Under the pieces are notes generated by a model that did no database searches, was not told the origin of the DNA, and was given only the letters and a program-made list of their open reading frames with translations. Positions 7,837 through 18,857 of a DNA stretch of 42,959 bases are shown here, in pieces. The stretch is from JBGPHT01 sp041484525 (GTDB lineage: Bacteria > Acidobacteriota > Terriglobia > Bryobacterales > Bryobacteraceae). A program made the position numbers and the translations under genes. The stretch spans positions 1-42,959 of the forward strand of contig JBGPHT010000058.1 of assembly GCA_041484525.1 (NCBI GenBank). The letters are read 5' to 3'. Position 1 is the first letter of the stretch, and every line of letters starts with the position of its first letter.

Positions 7837-9073
7837 TGAGCTCGCAAGGTGCGTCATTCTGGGAAGCGGTCGTCGGCGCTCTGCAATCCCTGCGCGGCAG
7901 CAAGCTGCGGAGCTTCCTTACGCTACTGGGGATCATCCTCGCCACCACCACTCTCATCGCCGTGATGGCGGTGATCTCGGGCATGAACGTCTATATCGCC
8001 GAGAACGCGTCCCGCATGGGCGCGGATGGCTACCGCGTCCAACGCATCGCCATGCTGGGTTTCGACCCCAAGAAATTTCTGGAGATGCAACGGCGGAATC
8101 CGGAGCTCAAGCGCGAGGAGTTCGAGTTTCTGCGGACCCATACCACGCTGACCAGCGAGATGGGTATCTCGACTGGGCGCGGCGTAACTGTGCACCACGC
8201 CACCGAAGTCGCCGAAGGCGTGCTGTTGCAGGGTGCGACCCCGAACATGGCGCTGATTGCGAACTATGAAGCGGAGGAGGGACGATTCATCTCCGAAGTC
8301 GAGAATCAGCGCCACATGAACGTGGCGTGCATCGGGCACGACCTGAAGGAAAAGTTCTTTCCCGGTGGGACACCGATCGGACAATCGGTGACGATCCAGG
8401 GCCTTCCGTTCCAGATTGTCGGGCTGGCGAAAGCCAAGGGCTCCGTCTTCGGGCAATCGCAGGATAACTTCGTCATCATTCCGGTCGAGACTTATTTCAA
8501 GATCTGGGGTGCGCGCGGCGGCATGAACTTCGCGGGGCTCGCGATCGATCACCAGCATCTATTGCAGGCGCAGGACGAAACGCGCGTCTTGCTGCGTTCG
8601 TACCGCCATCAGGGTCCGAAGGATGCGGATAACTTCTCGATGTTGACCTCGGACGCGCTGGTGGATTTCTGGAATCAGCTCACCGGCGCCATCGCGGCGG
8701 CCGCCATCGGTGTGGTCTCGGTCTTCATGGTTGTTGGCGGCGTGGTGATCATGAACATCATGCTGGCGGTCGTAACCGAGCGCACCCACGAGATCGGAAT
8801 CCGAAAGTCGGTGGGCGCGCGCCGGAGTGACATACTGAATCAGTTTCTGGTGGAATCGGCCCTGCTGGCTGCGATCGGCGGCGCTATGGGCGTGACCGTA
8901 GCGTGGATCGTTGCGGTGGTAGTCCGCAACTTCACTCCTGTGCCGATGGCGGTGCCGGTGAGCGCGGTCATCCTCGGCGTCACATTGTCGGCGGCCGTCG
9001 GCCTGTTTTTCGGGATCTACCCCGCGCAGCGCGCGGCCCGGCTCGACCCCATCGAAGCTCTGAGGGTGGAAAA

Positions 9074-9077
<4 letters not shown>
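7836..9077 (+). CDS. MacB-type ABC permease, no fused ATPase
   Basis: A 413-residue inner-membrane permease with the MacB layout: an N-terminal transmembrane helix (about 18-50, after 'LRSFLTLLG'), a large periplasmic MacB_PCD domain, and a C-terminal FtsX domain with three helices ('VVIMNIMLAVVTERTHEIGIRKSVGA' region near 300, closing with 'AARLDPIEALRVEK'). In MacB and LolCDE-type systems this shape transmits ATPase motion to a periplasmic partner. There is no ATP-binding domain here or next to it. Its last codon overlaps the next gene by four bases (ATGA), so the pair probably forms a heterodimer. Confidence 0.88.
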
Positions 9078-10296
<1,219 letters not shown>

Positions 10297-10300
<4 letters not shown>

Positions 10301-11514
10301 ACCCCTCGGATTCGTTTACCTTGCGGGCTGCGCGGTGGCTGGCGTTCGCGTCCGCTGTTTCGATCATGCTCGGGATCGCGCCGTCCCAGATCCTGCTCGG
10401 ACTCGCCTTGGCGGCCCTGATGTTGTCCGGCGAGAAGCTCCGGTTCCCGCCCATCAAGCTTCCCCTGGCTCTCTTCTGGGTCGGGACCCTCTTGGCCCTG
10501 GCGTTCTCAGGCAATCCCACAGCCGGTCTGCCGCAGGTCCGAAAACTCTATCTGTTTGTCGGCGTACTGCTCGTCGTGTTCTCGCTTCTGCGGGACATGG
10601 TGCTCATCCGTTGGCTGTTTCTGACGTGGGCCGTATTAGGCAGCATCACGGCGATTCGCGGCGTCGTGCAGTTCAAAGACAAGGTTGAGCAGGCGCACAA
10701 TTTGGGTAGGGACTTCTATTCCTACTATGTTGGCGAGCGCATCACGGGATTCACCAGTCACTGGAATACCTTCTCCGCGGAGCAGATGTTCGCGCTGATC
10801 ATGATCCTCGCCTTCCTGTTCTTTGCGGCCAACGGACGACGCCAGTCCTGGGTGTGGATGCTCTCCGCGGTTCTAACGGGACTTGCCATCGTGCTGGCCG
10901 AAACTCGCGGCGTTTGGATCGCGACCGGCGCCGCGGGCCTTTACCTCGTGTGGTTCTGGCGCCGTTGGCTGGTGGTGCTGGTGCCGGTTGCGGTCGCCGC
11001 CGGTTTCTTTCTCGCTCCCGCAGCGCTTCAGCAGCGCTTCACGTCGATTCTTCATCCGAGCCCTGTCGATTCGAACGAGTTTCGCAAAGTGACCAGGCGC
11101 ACTGGGATGCGCATGATCGCAGCGCATCCATTGCTGGGCCTCGGTCCGGAGATGCCCCGCATTCACTTCGACGAGTACGTGCCGGCCGATGTCGTGCAGA
11201 AACCCGAGGGATCCTACATTCATCTGCACAACATCTATTTGGAATACGCGGCCGAGCGCGGCATTCCCGTACTGCTCATCTTCCTTTGGCTGATTGGCAA
11301 GATCCTGTGGGACTTTTGGAGAGGCCTCCGCGCGCTCCCGCCGGGTCCGAGCGATCGCCGGTTTGTGCTGCACGGCGCCATCGCCGTGGTGGTCGCAACC
11401 CTGGTCGAGGGCGTCGTCGAATACAACTTAGGCGATAGCGAGGTGCTCACCATGTTTCTGGTAGTGGTGGCCTGCGGCTATCTGGCGATCGAGAAGGACC
11501 TCGCCAATGCCTGA
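10297..11514 (+). CDS. O-antigen ligase / Wzy-like polysaccharide protein
   Basis: A 405-residue integral membrane protein with about ten to twelve hydrophobic helices and one large extracytoplasmic loop (about residues 270-330). The Wzy_C/WaaL family features are visible: 'ETRGVW' around residue 205, and after the loop 'AHPLLGLGPEMPRI' and 'HLHNIYLEYAAERG', where the His-Asn pair is the conserved ligase/polymerase motif. Such proteins join or polymerise polysaccharide chains at the periplasmic face of the inner membrane. It overlaps the upstream permease gene (ATGA) and the downstream dehydrogenase by eight bases. Ligase and polymerase cannot be told apart by sequence alone. Confidence 0.8.
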
Positions 11515-12229
11515 GTCACTGCGGGGCAGGGAAGTATTGCTGGCCGGCGGCACGGGTGGGATTGGTTCGGCGGTGGCCGGGTTGCTACTCTCCGAGGGCG
11601 CCCGCCTGATCTTGAGTTACCGCGGTAATCAAGAGCGAGCCGCCCGCTGGCAAGAGTCGTGTACGATCGTGCAGGCGGATCTTGTCTCCGCTGCGGATCG
11701 GGCCCGCTTACTCGATGCGGCTCCGAGACTCGAAGCGTTGGTTGTCCTGGCGGGTGATCCGGCGCGCGTTTCTGACCCTTCCGAGGTCGACGCCGCGATG
11801 CGCCGATCGCACGACGTCAACTATCTCGGGCCGATCCTCCTGGCCCGCGAAACCGCCGCACGCATGCGGTCAACCTCCACCCCCGGGTCGATTGTGCTGG
11901 TCTCGACGATGCAGGCCAACGCGCTGTTTGCCGGTTCCACGGCCTACGCTGCGCAGAAAGCCGCTCTGCAGCACGCTGCCCGAATCCTCGCCAAGGAATG
12001 CCGTGGACAAGACAATATTCGGGTCAACGTTGTAAGTCCCGGCGTGACCGCCGCCGGTATGGCCGAGCGAAGTATCGCATCCGGTAAGTACGATCGATTC
12101 ATTCAGGAAGGTACGATCGGCAGGTTCGGCCGCGCCGAGGACGTAGCGCGCGCCATTCGATTTTTTCTTGAGCCCGACAACTATGTTACCGGCCAGCTGC
12201 TCTGCGTCGATGGCGGGATGACGCTCTAG
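11507..12229 (+). CDS. Short-chain dehydrogenase/reductase (FabG-like)
   Basis: A 240-residue classical SDR. The NAD(P)-binding 'GGTGGIG' is at 14-20, the catalytic Ser at 133, and Tyr147-x-x-x-Lys151 in 'YAAQK'. The C-terminal 'PDNYVTGQLLCVDGGMTL' is typical of FabG-like 3-oxoacyl reductases and sugar or polyol dehydrogenases. Its substrate is unknown; overlap with the O-antigen-ligase-like gene suggests a role in envelope sugar or lipid synthesis. The gene ends at TAG within the palindrome CTAG, which also forms the stop of the last phage gene on the other strand. Confidence 0.85.
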   Translation: MPESLRGREVLLAGGTGGIGSAVAGLLLSEGARLILSYRGNQERAARWQESCTIVQADLVSAADRARLLDAAPRLEALVVLAGDPARVSDPSEVDAAMRRSHDVNYLGPILLARETAARMRSTSTPGSIVLVSTMQANALFAGSTAYAAQKAALQHAARILAKECRGQDNIRVNVVSPGVTAAGMAERSIASGKYDRFIQEGTIGRFGRAEDVARAIRFFLEPDNYVTGQLLCVDGGMTL

Positions 12230-14976
12230 CCACCTTGGAACTCCGCGCTCCTCTGTCCGCGGCTCAGCGGGAGCGGATAGCCTAACAGGCAAAACTGATC
12301 TAACGCGAACAGCACTACTGACTCGAGTCCTTCGCCCAGCGCCATCCGTTGCTCCTTTTCCCAGGGCGTGGTATGTTCGCCGATCCCCACCAGGTGACTG
12401 CTCTGCGATCGTGGGAACCCGAGTTCCATCGGAAGTGCAATCGACTCTCGCGCCTTATCCAGATTGCGATCCCCCGTGTAGGTGAAGTTCTCGGTCTTTA
12501 GGCAGGACAGGATGGCGGGTGTCCAGTCTGAAGCAGGAAAGTTTACGATGCGGTTCAGAGCGGTATCGTTCACGTCGGGTGGATACAATACCTCGAACAC
12601 TGCCGCCGGGTGCGACGCACGCACGAACGCCATGACTGCATTGGTGAATTGTCCGATCAATTGCGGTAGGTGCACGCACTCCTGCGGGAAGCTTGCCGGG
12701 TCGGCGTTCTGGTTCGGAATCGTGGCCATCGCGTGCCCGTAGGCTGTCTCGAACGATGCTTTCGTGTAGTCATCATAGAACGGCATTCCAGAGGCTGCGG
12801 CGAAATACCACCACTGGATCTCCCCGAACTGAAGGTAGGGCGCCACCTCCGCGTCTATCATCACTTCGGCCATGTCCACATAGACCTGCTGCCAAAACGC
12901 AGTGCTCGCCGGGCTGAAATTGGTCTGCACGGCGGGCGTGTTCAACCACACCGCATCGCCATTCGGATACCGTTGCGCGACTCCCGCACCGGTGCTGTCA
13001 CCGCCGTGCTGCAACTCCATGCTGAACGCCGAGGCGACTTCAATTCCGTAGGTCTTCAGCGCGACGAGGAAACTGCGCGTCCAGTCTCTCGACGCCCGGT
13101 TCACACGCGGTGTCGCGCTCAGGTCGGTCTGCCACACGCCCGCGCCGCTGAGGTGCGCCGATCGCGCGCTAGATATTTCGATGTCGCCGCCGTCGGCGAG
13201 CGCTGAGGTGTTCGGCAGGGCAGTGAAAACGCCGCTGCTCGGAGTTGCCGAAATTGCCAGACCGTTGCCTGCCGTACCCATGGTTCTCGATGTGATAGTC
13301 AGAGCTGCGCCGTCCGCGTGTGCCCAGACGCCGGTCGAGCCGGCATTGACGAGCAGCTCGAAACATTTCGCGATGCTCGCGGCAGTATCGCCAATCAGGT
13401 TCAGGTGCGAAATCACCGTGGGTCCCAGCGTGATCGCCGTCGGCTGACCGAATTCGGGGCTTCCACTGAAGGTAATGATGCTGGAGGCGTACTGATGCCC
13501 CGGCCTGCACAATTCGTAAAACCAAAGCGCGCCGGCATAGTGATTGGCTCTTCCCTGGAACCCGAGTGTGTGGATCAGCCACGCCGTTCGCTCGGGAGCC
13601 AGCGCAATGGAATGGTCGGTATCCCAGTCCGTTGCCAACGTGGATGTCGGGAGCGTCTGAAACGCCGGCAGGTCGGCCGCCGGATAGACAATCTCCAGGA
13701 AATCAAAATATAGGTATAATCCGCCCGTAATCGGGCGGGTCACGGTTACCGTGTGTTGCCCTGCGGCCTGCTGGCCCAGAGGCACTCGCAACAGGAAGTC
13801 CTCGGCTGACACCGATAGGTCGAAGCACACGGCCGCATTGGCGTCCACTTGTACCGACACCAGCCCGCAGGCCTCTGCTCTTCTCGTTCCCAGGTACAAA
13901 GAGTGCGCGCCCGCTTCCGCATAGGTGCATTGAAGCGATGCCCCGGCCGTATTTGTCCAACGAATCGATCCGCCTGAGTAATTGCCGCGCCCCTCCGGCC
14001 ACGTCGCCGCGATTCCCGAGTATGTGACTTCCGCCGCGTCATCTTCCACGCGCCGGCTTCCCGCGCCTGCAACCTGGTACTGAAGATTCGTGCCGCTTAC
14101 CGTCCAGTTACTAACTACCACCGAGAACTCGCTTCGCTCGAAACTGCTGGCTTGCAGGTCGGCCGCCCACGTCCAGCGTAGCTTCCGCACTTTCGAAGTT
14201 GGAACCAGCGTACCGTGTTCATCGTGCAGATCGTTGAAATCAAGGTCCACCCGCCATCGTTCGGGCGACAACCCTCCACTGAACACTGCCGACAATGGCG
14301 CCCACGACTCCGTGTTCGCGCCGTGCACGGTTCCGTAGACTCCAACCCGGTTCCCGTTGTGCCCCGGCATTCCCAGGTACGTCAAGGTGATACGGTTTCC
14401 GTTCGCCACCGCGCCGACCAAACCCGTCGCCTGATTGTCCGCGATAGTCGTCGCTAATCTATCGAGTGCAGTTGTGGGCGTGTCGCCTTCCCAGATGAGA
14501 CAGTTGAAGTGCTGGTCGAGCCATGCCAGTTCGATGTAATCGCCCGCCGCCGGTGTACCCTGCAGTTCGAACTCGACAGTGGGGGCCACATATCCACCAC
14601 TTGTCGGGGTCGCATAACTCTTCAGTGGAACCTTGTAGACTGTTTCCGCACAACCCGACTCCGCCCAGATCCGCAAGGACGGCCAGTCTACTGTTGGATA
14701 GAGCAATGAGTCTAGCGGGATACAGTTGGTGCGCACGTCTTCGTAGCTGAGCTGCACGCCGCTCAGGTCGCCATCCGGCAAGTTACGCAGCGCCGGGTGC
14801 TCGAAGACGTTGTCGCGGTTCCATTCGATCACGACCCAATCGAACTGCTGCCTCCAGCATCCCGATACCGTGAAGCCGTTCGCGCCAGTCTCACTCAACG
14901 CCGCCACGGCCGAGGGACGTTCAAAGTAACATTGCAGGTCCCGGTCGGGTCTCAGCTTAGTTAGTTGTTCAGGCAT
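12226..14976 (-). CDS. Large phage tail protein (916 residues), possible tail sheath/fibre with a TIM-barrel-like part
   Basis: Last gene of the tail module. The N terminus ('LRPDRDLQCYFERPSA', 'SGCWRQQFDWVVIEWNRDN', 'RNLPDGDLSGVQLSYED') looks like the beginning of proteins annotated in acidobacterial genomes as non-contractile tail sheath protein, a memory-based comparison I cannot verify. The middle (about 100-430) is beta-rich with several jelly-roll-like stretches. The C-terminal third alternates helices and strands with aromatic and acidic residues ('LKTYGIEVASAFSMELQHGGD', 'YLQFGEIQWWYF') like a glycoside-hydrolase TIM barrel, so it might bind or cut surface glycans. Its start overlaps the stop of the tail-tip gene by one base. 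Its stop is shared with the host SDR gene. Confidence 0.65.
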   Translation of the reverse strand: MPEQLTKLRPDRDLQCYFERPSAVAALSETGANGFTVSGCWRQQFDWVVIEWNRDNVFEHPALRNLPDGDLSGVQLSYEDVRTNCIPLDSLLYPTVDWPSLRIWAESGCAETVYKVPLKSYATPTSGGYVAPTVEFELQGTPAAGDYIELAWLDQHFNCLIWEGDTPTTALDRLATTIADNQATGLVGAVANGNRITLTYLGMPGHNGNRVGVYGTVHGANTESWAPLSAVFSGGLSPERWRVDLDFNDLHDEHGTLVPTSKVRKLRWTWAADLQASSFERSEFSVVVSNWTVSGTNLQYQVAGAGSRRVEDDAAEVTYSGIAATWPEGRGNYSGGSIRWTNTAGASLQCTYAEAGAHSLYLGTRRAEACGLVSVQVDANAAVCFDLSVSAEDFLLRVPLGQQAAGQHTVTVTRPITGGLYLYFDFLEIVYPAADLPAFQTLPTSTLATDWDTDHSIALAPERTAWLIHTLGFQGRANHYAGALWFYELCRPGHQYASSIITFSGSPEFGQPTAITLGPTVISHLNLIGDTAASIAKCFELLVNAGSTGVWAHADGAALTITSRTMGTAGNGLAISATPSSGVFTALPNTSALADGGDIEISSARSAHLSGAGVWQTDLSATPRVNRASRDWTRSFLVALKTYGIEVASAFSMELQHGGDSTGAGVAQRYPNGDAVWLNTPAVQTNFSPASTAFWQQVYVDMAEVMIDAEVAPYLQFGEIQWWYFAAASGMPFYDDYTKASFETAYGHAMATIPNQNADPASFPQECVHLPQLIGQFTNAVMAFVRASHPAAVFEVLYPPDVNDTALNRIVNFPASDWTPAILSCLKTENFTYTGDRNLDKARESIALPMELGFPRSQSSHLVGIGEHTTPWEKEQRMALGEGLESVVLFALDQFCLLGYPLPLSRGQRSAEFQGG

Positions 14977-17900
14977 TAGAGTCGGATCAGAACCGTGAGG
15001 TCGCCGCCAGGATATGTCTGTCCCACTGACAGCACGGAGACCGTCACACGCGCCCCCGCCGCCAGGGGCGGCAGATCCACCCCGCTTACACTATCGCAGA
15101 CCGTCCCACTGACGGCAAAAGTCAGGGCGCAATACTCAACACCGTCCACATGCACCCGGAGCTGGACCACCGCATCTGCCGGCTTCCCCAGCACGGCGAA
15201 CACATCCCGGACCGAGTGGGCGCTCTCCACTACAAGCGCCGGCGCAATCGATTCGTCGACTGCGAGGTAGCCGTCCACTTGGATCGAATATTGTCCGCCC
15301 GAGAGTGTTCGGAGCCCGCGATCCACAGTATCGGTAAGGTGTAGGCTCGCCGCAATGCTATTGCCCTTCTGGTTGGTCACGAAGAATTCGGCGCTGGCCA
15401 CGCGCGCATGCGGGAATGCGATCGGAAAGCTCCAACTGCCGCTGTAGGGACTGCCGAAGAAGTCAATCGGAAATGGTGCGATGAAAGTCTTGTTCAAGAG
15501 GTTGTAAGTCACCGACTGCGCTTCGTGCGCCGCCGCTTCGCTGCCATGGACGCCCCGCACGACGCGGTAACGGCTCCCGCTATTCTGCACTTCTTCGACG
15601 CGCAACACTTCGGAATCGATCTGCAGGAACGTGCCCACCGCTACCGGGTGTGGGACCGTGAGGTCAACCGTGTCGTCGCTCGCACCGATCGCGCTTGCCA
15701 GCAACGTCGCCGGCTTGCCCTGGAGTTCATCCCAGTAGTGCAGCGTGAGAGTCCCCGCGGAGATCGATCGCGTATTCGCCAGGTCTGCGAACGAAGCGCC
15801 GCTCAATTCCACGGTTCCGCCTCGCGGTCCAGGCCCGATCAGGAAGACAGGCTCGGGCGGAATATCGCTGTCGCTCAATCCTGATCCGCCGATCTGCCAT
15901 CGCGTGACCGTCGACAATTCCAACGCACACTCCACATCGTTGACGTTGGCCGCGCGCCCGCAGAGTTGAACCGTTTCACCCGAACGGTTAGGAACCGCAA
16001 ACTGCACTGGACTGCCTTTGGTCAATGCTCCGAAGTGCCAGCCCGCCTCCGCGACCGCGAAGAAACTGCTCGCGTCGGGCTGTATGCCCCACGCGGGAGT
16101 GAGCGTCAAAGTGGTAGATGTGTTCGCGAGAATGGTCCGCTCCTGCCCGGCGCCTCGCCCCTGCGTAATGCGCGAAACCATTCCGCGATATCGATTCTCG
16201 GTCATTTGGAGCGCGCTGTCGCCGATTGTGGTCTCCGAATGGATCGTCGCGGCAGTCTCCGGCTGAAGCTCCAGACGCCAGTAGAAATTGGCGTGATCGT
16301 AACTTGGGTCGGGTGGTGCGATTAGTTGCTTGGCGAATCCGGTATCCGTGAATTGATCGGCGATTGGCTGGTCGGACGCGATGCGATAGAGTTGCGCCGG
16401 TGTGACACCTCGATACACGTGAAAGGCATCCGTACCGGGAGCAAAGCTTAACCCGGTGATACTCACGCTGCTCGAATTGCTTTGGATCGACGCTCGAACG
16501 ATGAACGACAGCGCGCCTTCCTGACCGGCGGCGTCTCTGCCTGATAGAGCGTAATACAGTATCTCGCCGGCGTGGAGCGTTCCGGCGCCGCTGATTTCTG
16601 GAGAGAGACTCAGCAACGGAATCCCGGGCCCCCCAACGGTGCCGATCGCCGGTGGGACGAAACTCACCGACACATTCGTCTCCACCGAGCCATCGCTAAT
16701 CGTGGCCAGCGTCTCTTCCACTCCGAACTGAACGTCCCCATTGCCGTCCAGAATGCTCCCCAACAAGGGTCGCGGCACTCCGATCCCCGCATTAGTCTGA
16801 CGCCGTCCTCCGGGTGCATCCACCTGCCCGTTGTCATCTGCGTACCACGCGTCGTCGTGTATCTGTGCAGTGATGGTTGTGATCCGGTGATTGGCCCCGG
16901 GTGCAATCTTGAGTACCCGGAATGGCTGGCGAGTGAAGCCCTCCTTGAGATAGGTGAGTGCGATCAGGTCGCCCGGTCGCACGCCGAAAGCCCTCACGCT
17001 CGTATCAAATTCGACATAAGTATTCCCTTGAACTGACTTATCGAGGTGAAGCTTCAGTATCCTCGCCGCCTGGTCGTAATTCGGAAGGCCAGCCGCCGCC
17101 AACGTCGTCGACACTTCCTGCCCGCTGCGCGCCACATCGTCCGGATTAACCAGCGAGAAGCTATCCTGCTGATACTCGTTTAGGGCGTCCTGGAATTCCA
17201 CCGTGAAGCGGTTGGGGGTATCCGCCATGCTGCGCGAATAGAGACGGACACTCGGCTCCCCGTCGGCGCGCCGCAGGATACCCGAGAACCCAGTGCTTCC
17301 GTCGCCGAATTCATAGCTGGGCCATCCGCCATTTAATGACTCGGTACTGTTAGACCAGGCGGGCTTGGAGGGCTGTTCCTGCGCAATTGTGTTCTCCACT
17401 AATAGTTGGAGCGTGCCTAGATCTCCATAGGTGAGTAACATGCGCGCGGCGTTTCGAACGCCTCGTGCCACATCCCCAGCGCTCCTGCGATTCTGCAACG
17501 TCAGGTTGCATTCGAATCGGGACACCGTGATGGGGTTGCCGTATAAGTCTGCCGCGGGAATGGCTTCGCCGCAATACGCCGCCGCCCTCGCGAAGCTTGG
17601 GAGATCGATTTCTGTTAACGCCCATCCGGCCCGCCGGAGAATGTCCAGCAGCACCCACGCCGGATTATTCGTGAACGGCTCGCTGTCGAATGTCCCGTCC
17701 TGGCCGTAGATCGGCAACTTCAACCCCTGCGCCAGAACCTGCACTTTCGGCAGGGTGGCGCCGTCGTTCAGCCGGTTTGGGACAACCACCGCAAGGTATG
17801 CCATGCTGCCGTACGGGTCGCCTGCCGGCTGCCCGGCGCCGTCCGTGAAGTCGAGATTGAAGGCCCCGCTTCGAGTACCGAGTGTCGGGATGTTGTACCA

Positions 17901-18857
17901 ACCCGTGGCGGTCATGTTACTCCCGGCCACGCCGGCCGGAATCTCAACGCCATTCACGAGGACCTTGAGCACCCCCTGCATCTCGCCCATTCCGAGCAGG
18001 ACTTCCATCCGGGTAAGGTTGCCGTCGTTGCGCGCGAACACCACCGGCGGCGTATACCATGCTGTTCCGTAAATCATCGGGACGAAGTCGTTATACCGGG
18101 CTTCGTTTGCCGACACAGCCGACGTGTGCGAGCTCTTATCCCCGTAAGTACGAACTGAGATAGCTGGCGGCACGAACTCGATCCCTCCGAAATGAGGGAA
18201 CATGCCGCGCGCCGTGCAGTCCGAACGCGTGAACCCGCAACTCGTGAACGGCACGCTGCCATTTGGTGTCCCACTGCCGCCCGTCTCGCCAGATGAGTAC
18301 CCACAACGGTAATACCGCGAGTATTTCCCGCTCGCGCCGCCGTCGACGGCCTCTGCCCGCTGGCTCGCGGTCGACGGGAATTCCCATGGGCACCTCCGTT
18401 GAATCCGCACCTGCGGTAGCAGAAGTCGCTGCAGGTTCATCCGATTAGTAGCCGTGAGCCTGAACGTTGCTTCCTTGATCTCGTCCGGCGGATTGCACAC
18501 GCCTTGAAACAATACCGACTGATCGGTCAACGCTGCGTCGTTCCGCAGATCGTAAAACAGAAACCCGACCGTTAGCCGCGCGCCTTTCCATCCCCCCGAG
18601 CGCTCGATCTCCGAGAAATGCGAGTCGGCATTCGCCAGCACGATCGAGATCCGCGGAATCCCGTCCACGCCCTGATCCGATGCCGTCTGTATCTCAAACA
18701 CATTGTGTTGCAGTACGCGCGCCGCAAAGGTTTCGCCCCCGACCGTCACACTGTGTGTGCTCCAGCGTTCCCTCCGCCCATCCGGCAGCACACAGTCGAA
18801 TACCAGCAGCGGAGTATCGGTGATTGCCTGTTCTTTCAACTCAAAGATGGTTTGCAT
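14976..18857 (-). CDS. Tail tip / hub protein with N-terminal Fe-S (lambda gpL-like) motif
   Basis: A 1293-residue protein in the position of a siphovirus central tail tip. Residues about 1-230 resemble lambda gpL and the DUF2163/BR0599 domain. Four Cys at 156, 185, 207 and 214 lie in the setting 'RRCPW', 'YRCGYS', 'SCGFTRSDC', followed by Phe-Gly-Gly at 223-225. The last pair, seven residues apart, has the same spacing as in gpL, where the four Cys hold a [4Fe-4S] cluster. Residues about 240-700 resemble the gpJ/hub ring; about 760-830 is an FN3-like domain, and the C terminus is beta-rich and may bind the host surface. It therefore seems to be an L-J type fusion. It overlaps the preceding distal-tail gene by 17 bases. 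Confidence 0.78.
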   Translation of the reverse strand: MQTIFELKEQAITDTPLLVFDCVLPDGRRERWSTHSVTVGGETFAARVLQHNVFEIQTASDQGVDGIPRISIVLANADSHFSEIERSGGWKGARLTVGFLFYDLRNDAALTDQSVLFQGVCNPPDEIKEATFRLTATNRMNLQRLLLPQVRIQRRCPWEFPSTASQRAEAVDGGASGKYSRYYRCGYSSGETGGSGTPNGSVPFTSCGFTRSDCTARGMFPHFGGIEFVPPAISVRTYGDKSSHTSAVSANEARYNDFVPMIYGTAWYTPPVVFARNDGNLTRMEVLLGMGEMQGVLKVLVNGVEIPAGVAGSNMTATGWYNIPTLGTRSGAFNLDFTDGAGQPAGDPYGSMAYLAVVVPNRLNDGATLPKVQVLAQGLKLPIYGQDGTFDSEPFTNNPAWVLLDILRRAGWALTEIDLPSFARAAAYCGEAIPAADLYGNPITVSRFECNLTLQNRRSAGDVARGVRNAARMLLTYGDLGTLQLLVENTIAQEQPSKPAWSNSTESLNGGWPSYEFGDGSTGFSGILRRADGEPSVRLYSRSMADTPNRFTVEFQDALNEYQQDSFSLVNPDDVARSGQEVSTTLAAAGLPNYDQAARILKLHLDKSVQGNTYVEFDTSVRAFGVRPGDLIALTYLKEGFTRQPFRVLKIAPGANHRITTITAQIHDDAWYADDNGQVDAPGGRRQTNAGIGVPRPLLGSILDGNGDVQFGVEETLATISDGSVETNVSVSFVPPAIGTVGGPGIPLLSLSPEISGAGTLHAGEILYYALSGRDAAGQEGALSFIVRASIQSNSSSVSITGLSFAPGTDAFHVYRGVTPAQLYRIASDQPIADQFTDTGFAKQLIAPPDPSYDHANFYWRLELQPETAATIHSETTIGDSALQMTENRYRGMVSRITQGRGAGQERTILANTSTTLTLTPAWGIQPDASSFFAVAEAGWHFGALTKGSPVQFAVPNRSGETVQLCGRAANVNDVECALELSTVTRWQIGGSGLSDSDIPPEPVFLIGPGPRGGTVELSGASFADLANTRSISAGTLTLHYWDELQGKPATLLASAIGASDDTVDLTVPHPVAVGTFLQIDSEVLRVEEVQNSGSRYRVVRGVHGSEAAAHEAQSVTYNLLNKTFIAPFPIDFFGSPYSGSWSFPIAFPHARVASAEFFVTNQKGNSIAASLHLTDTVDRGLRTLSGGQYSIQVDGYLAVDESIAPALVVESAHSVRDVFAVLGKPADAVVQLRVHVDGVEYCALTFAVSGTVCDSVSGVDLPPLAAGARVTVSVLSVGQTYPGGDLTVLIRL

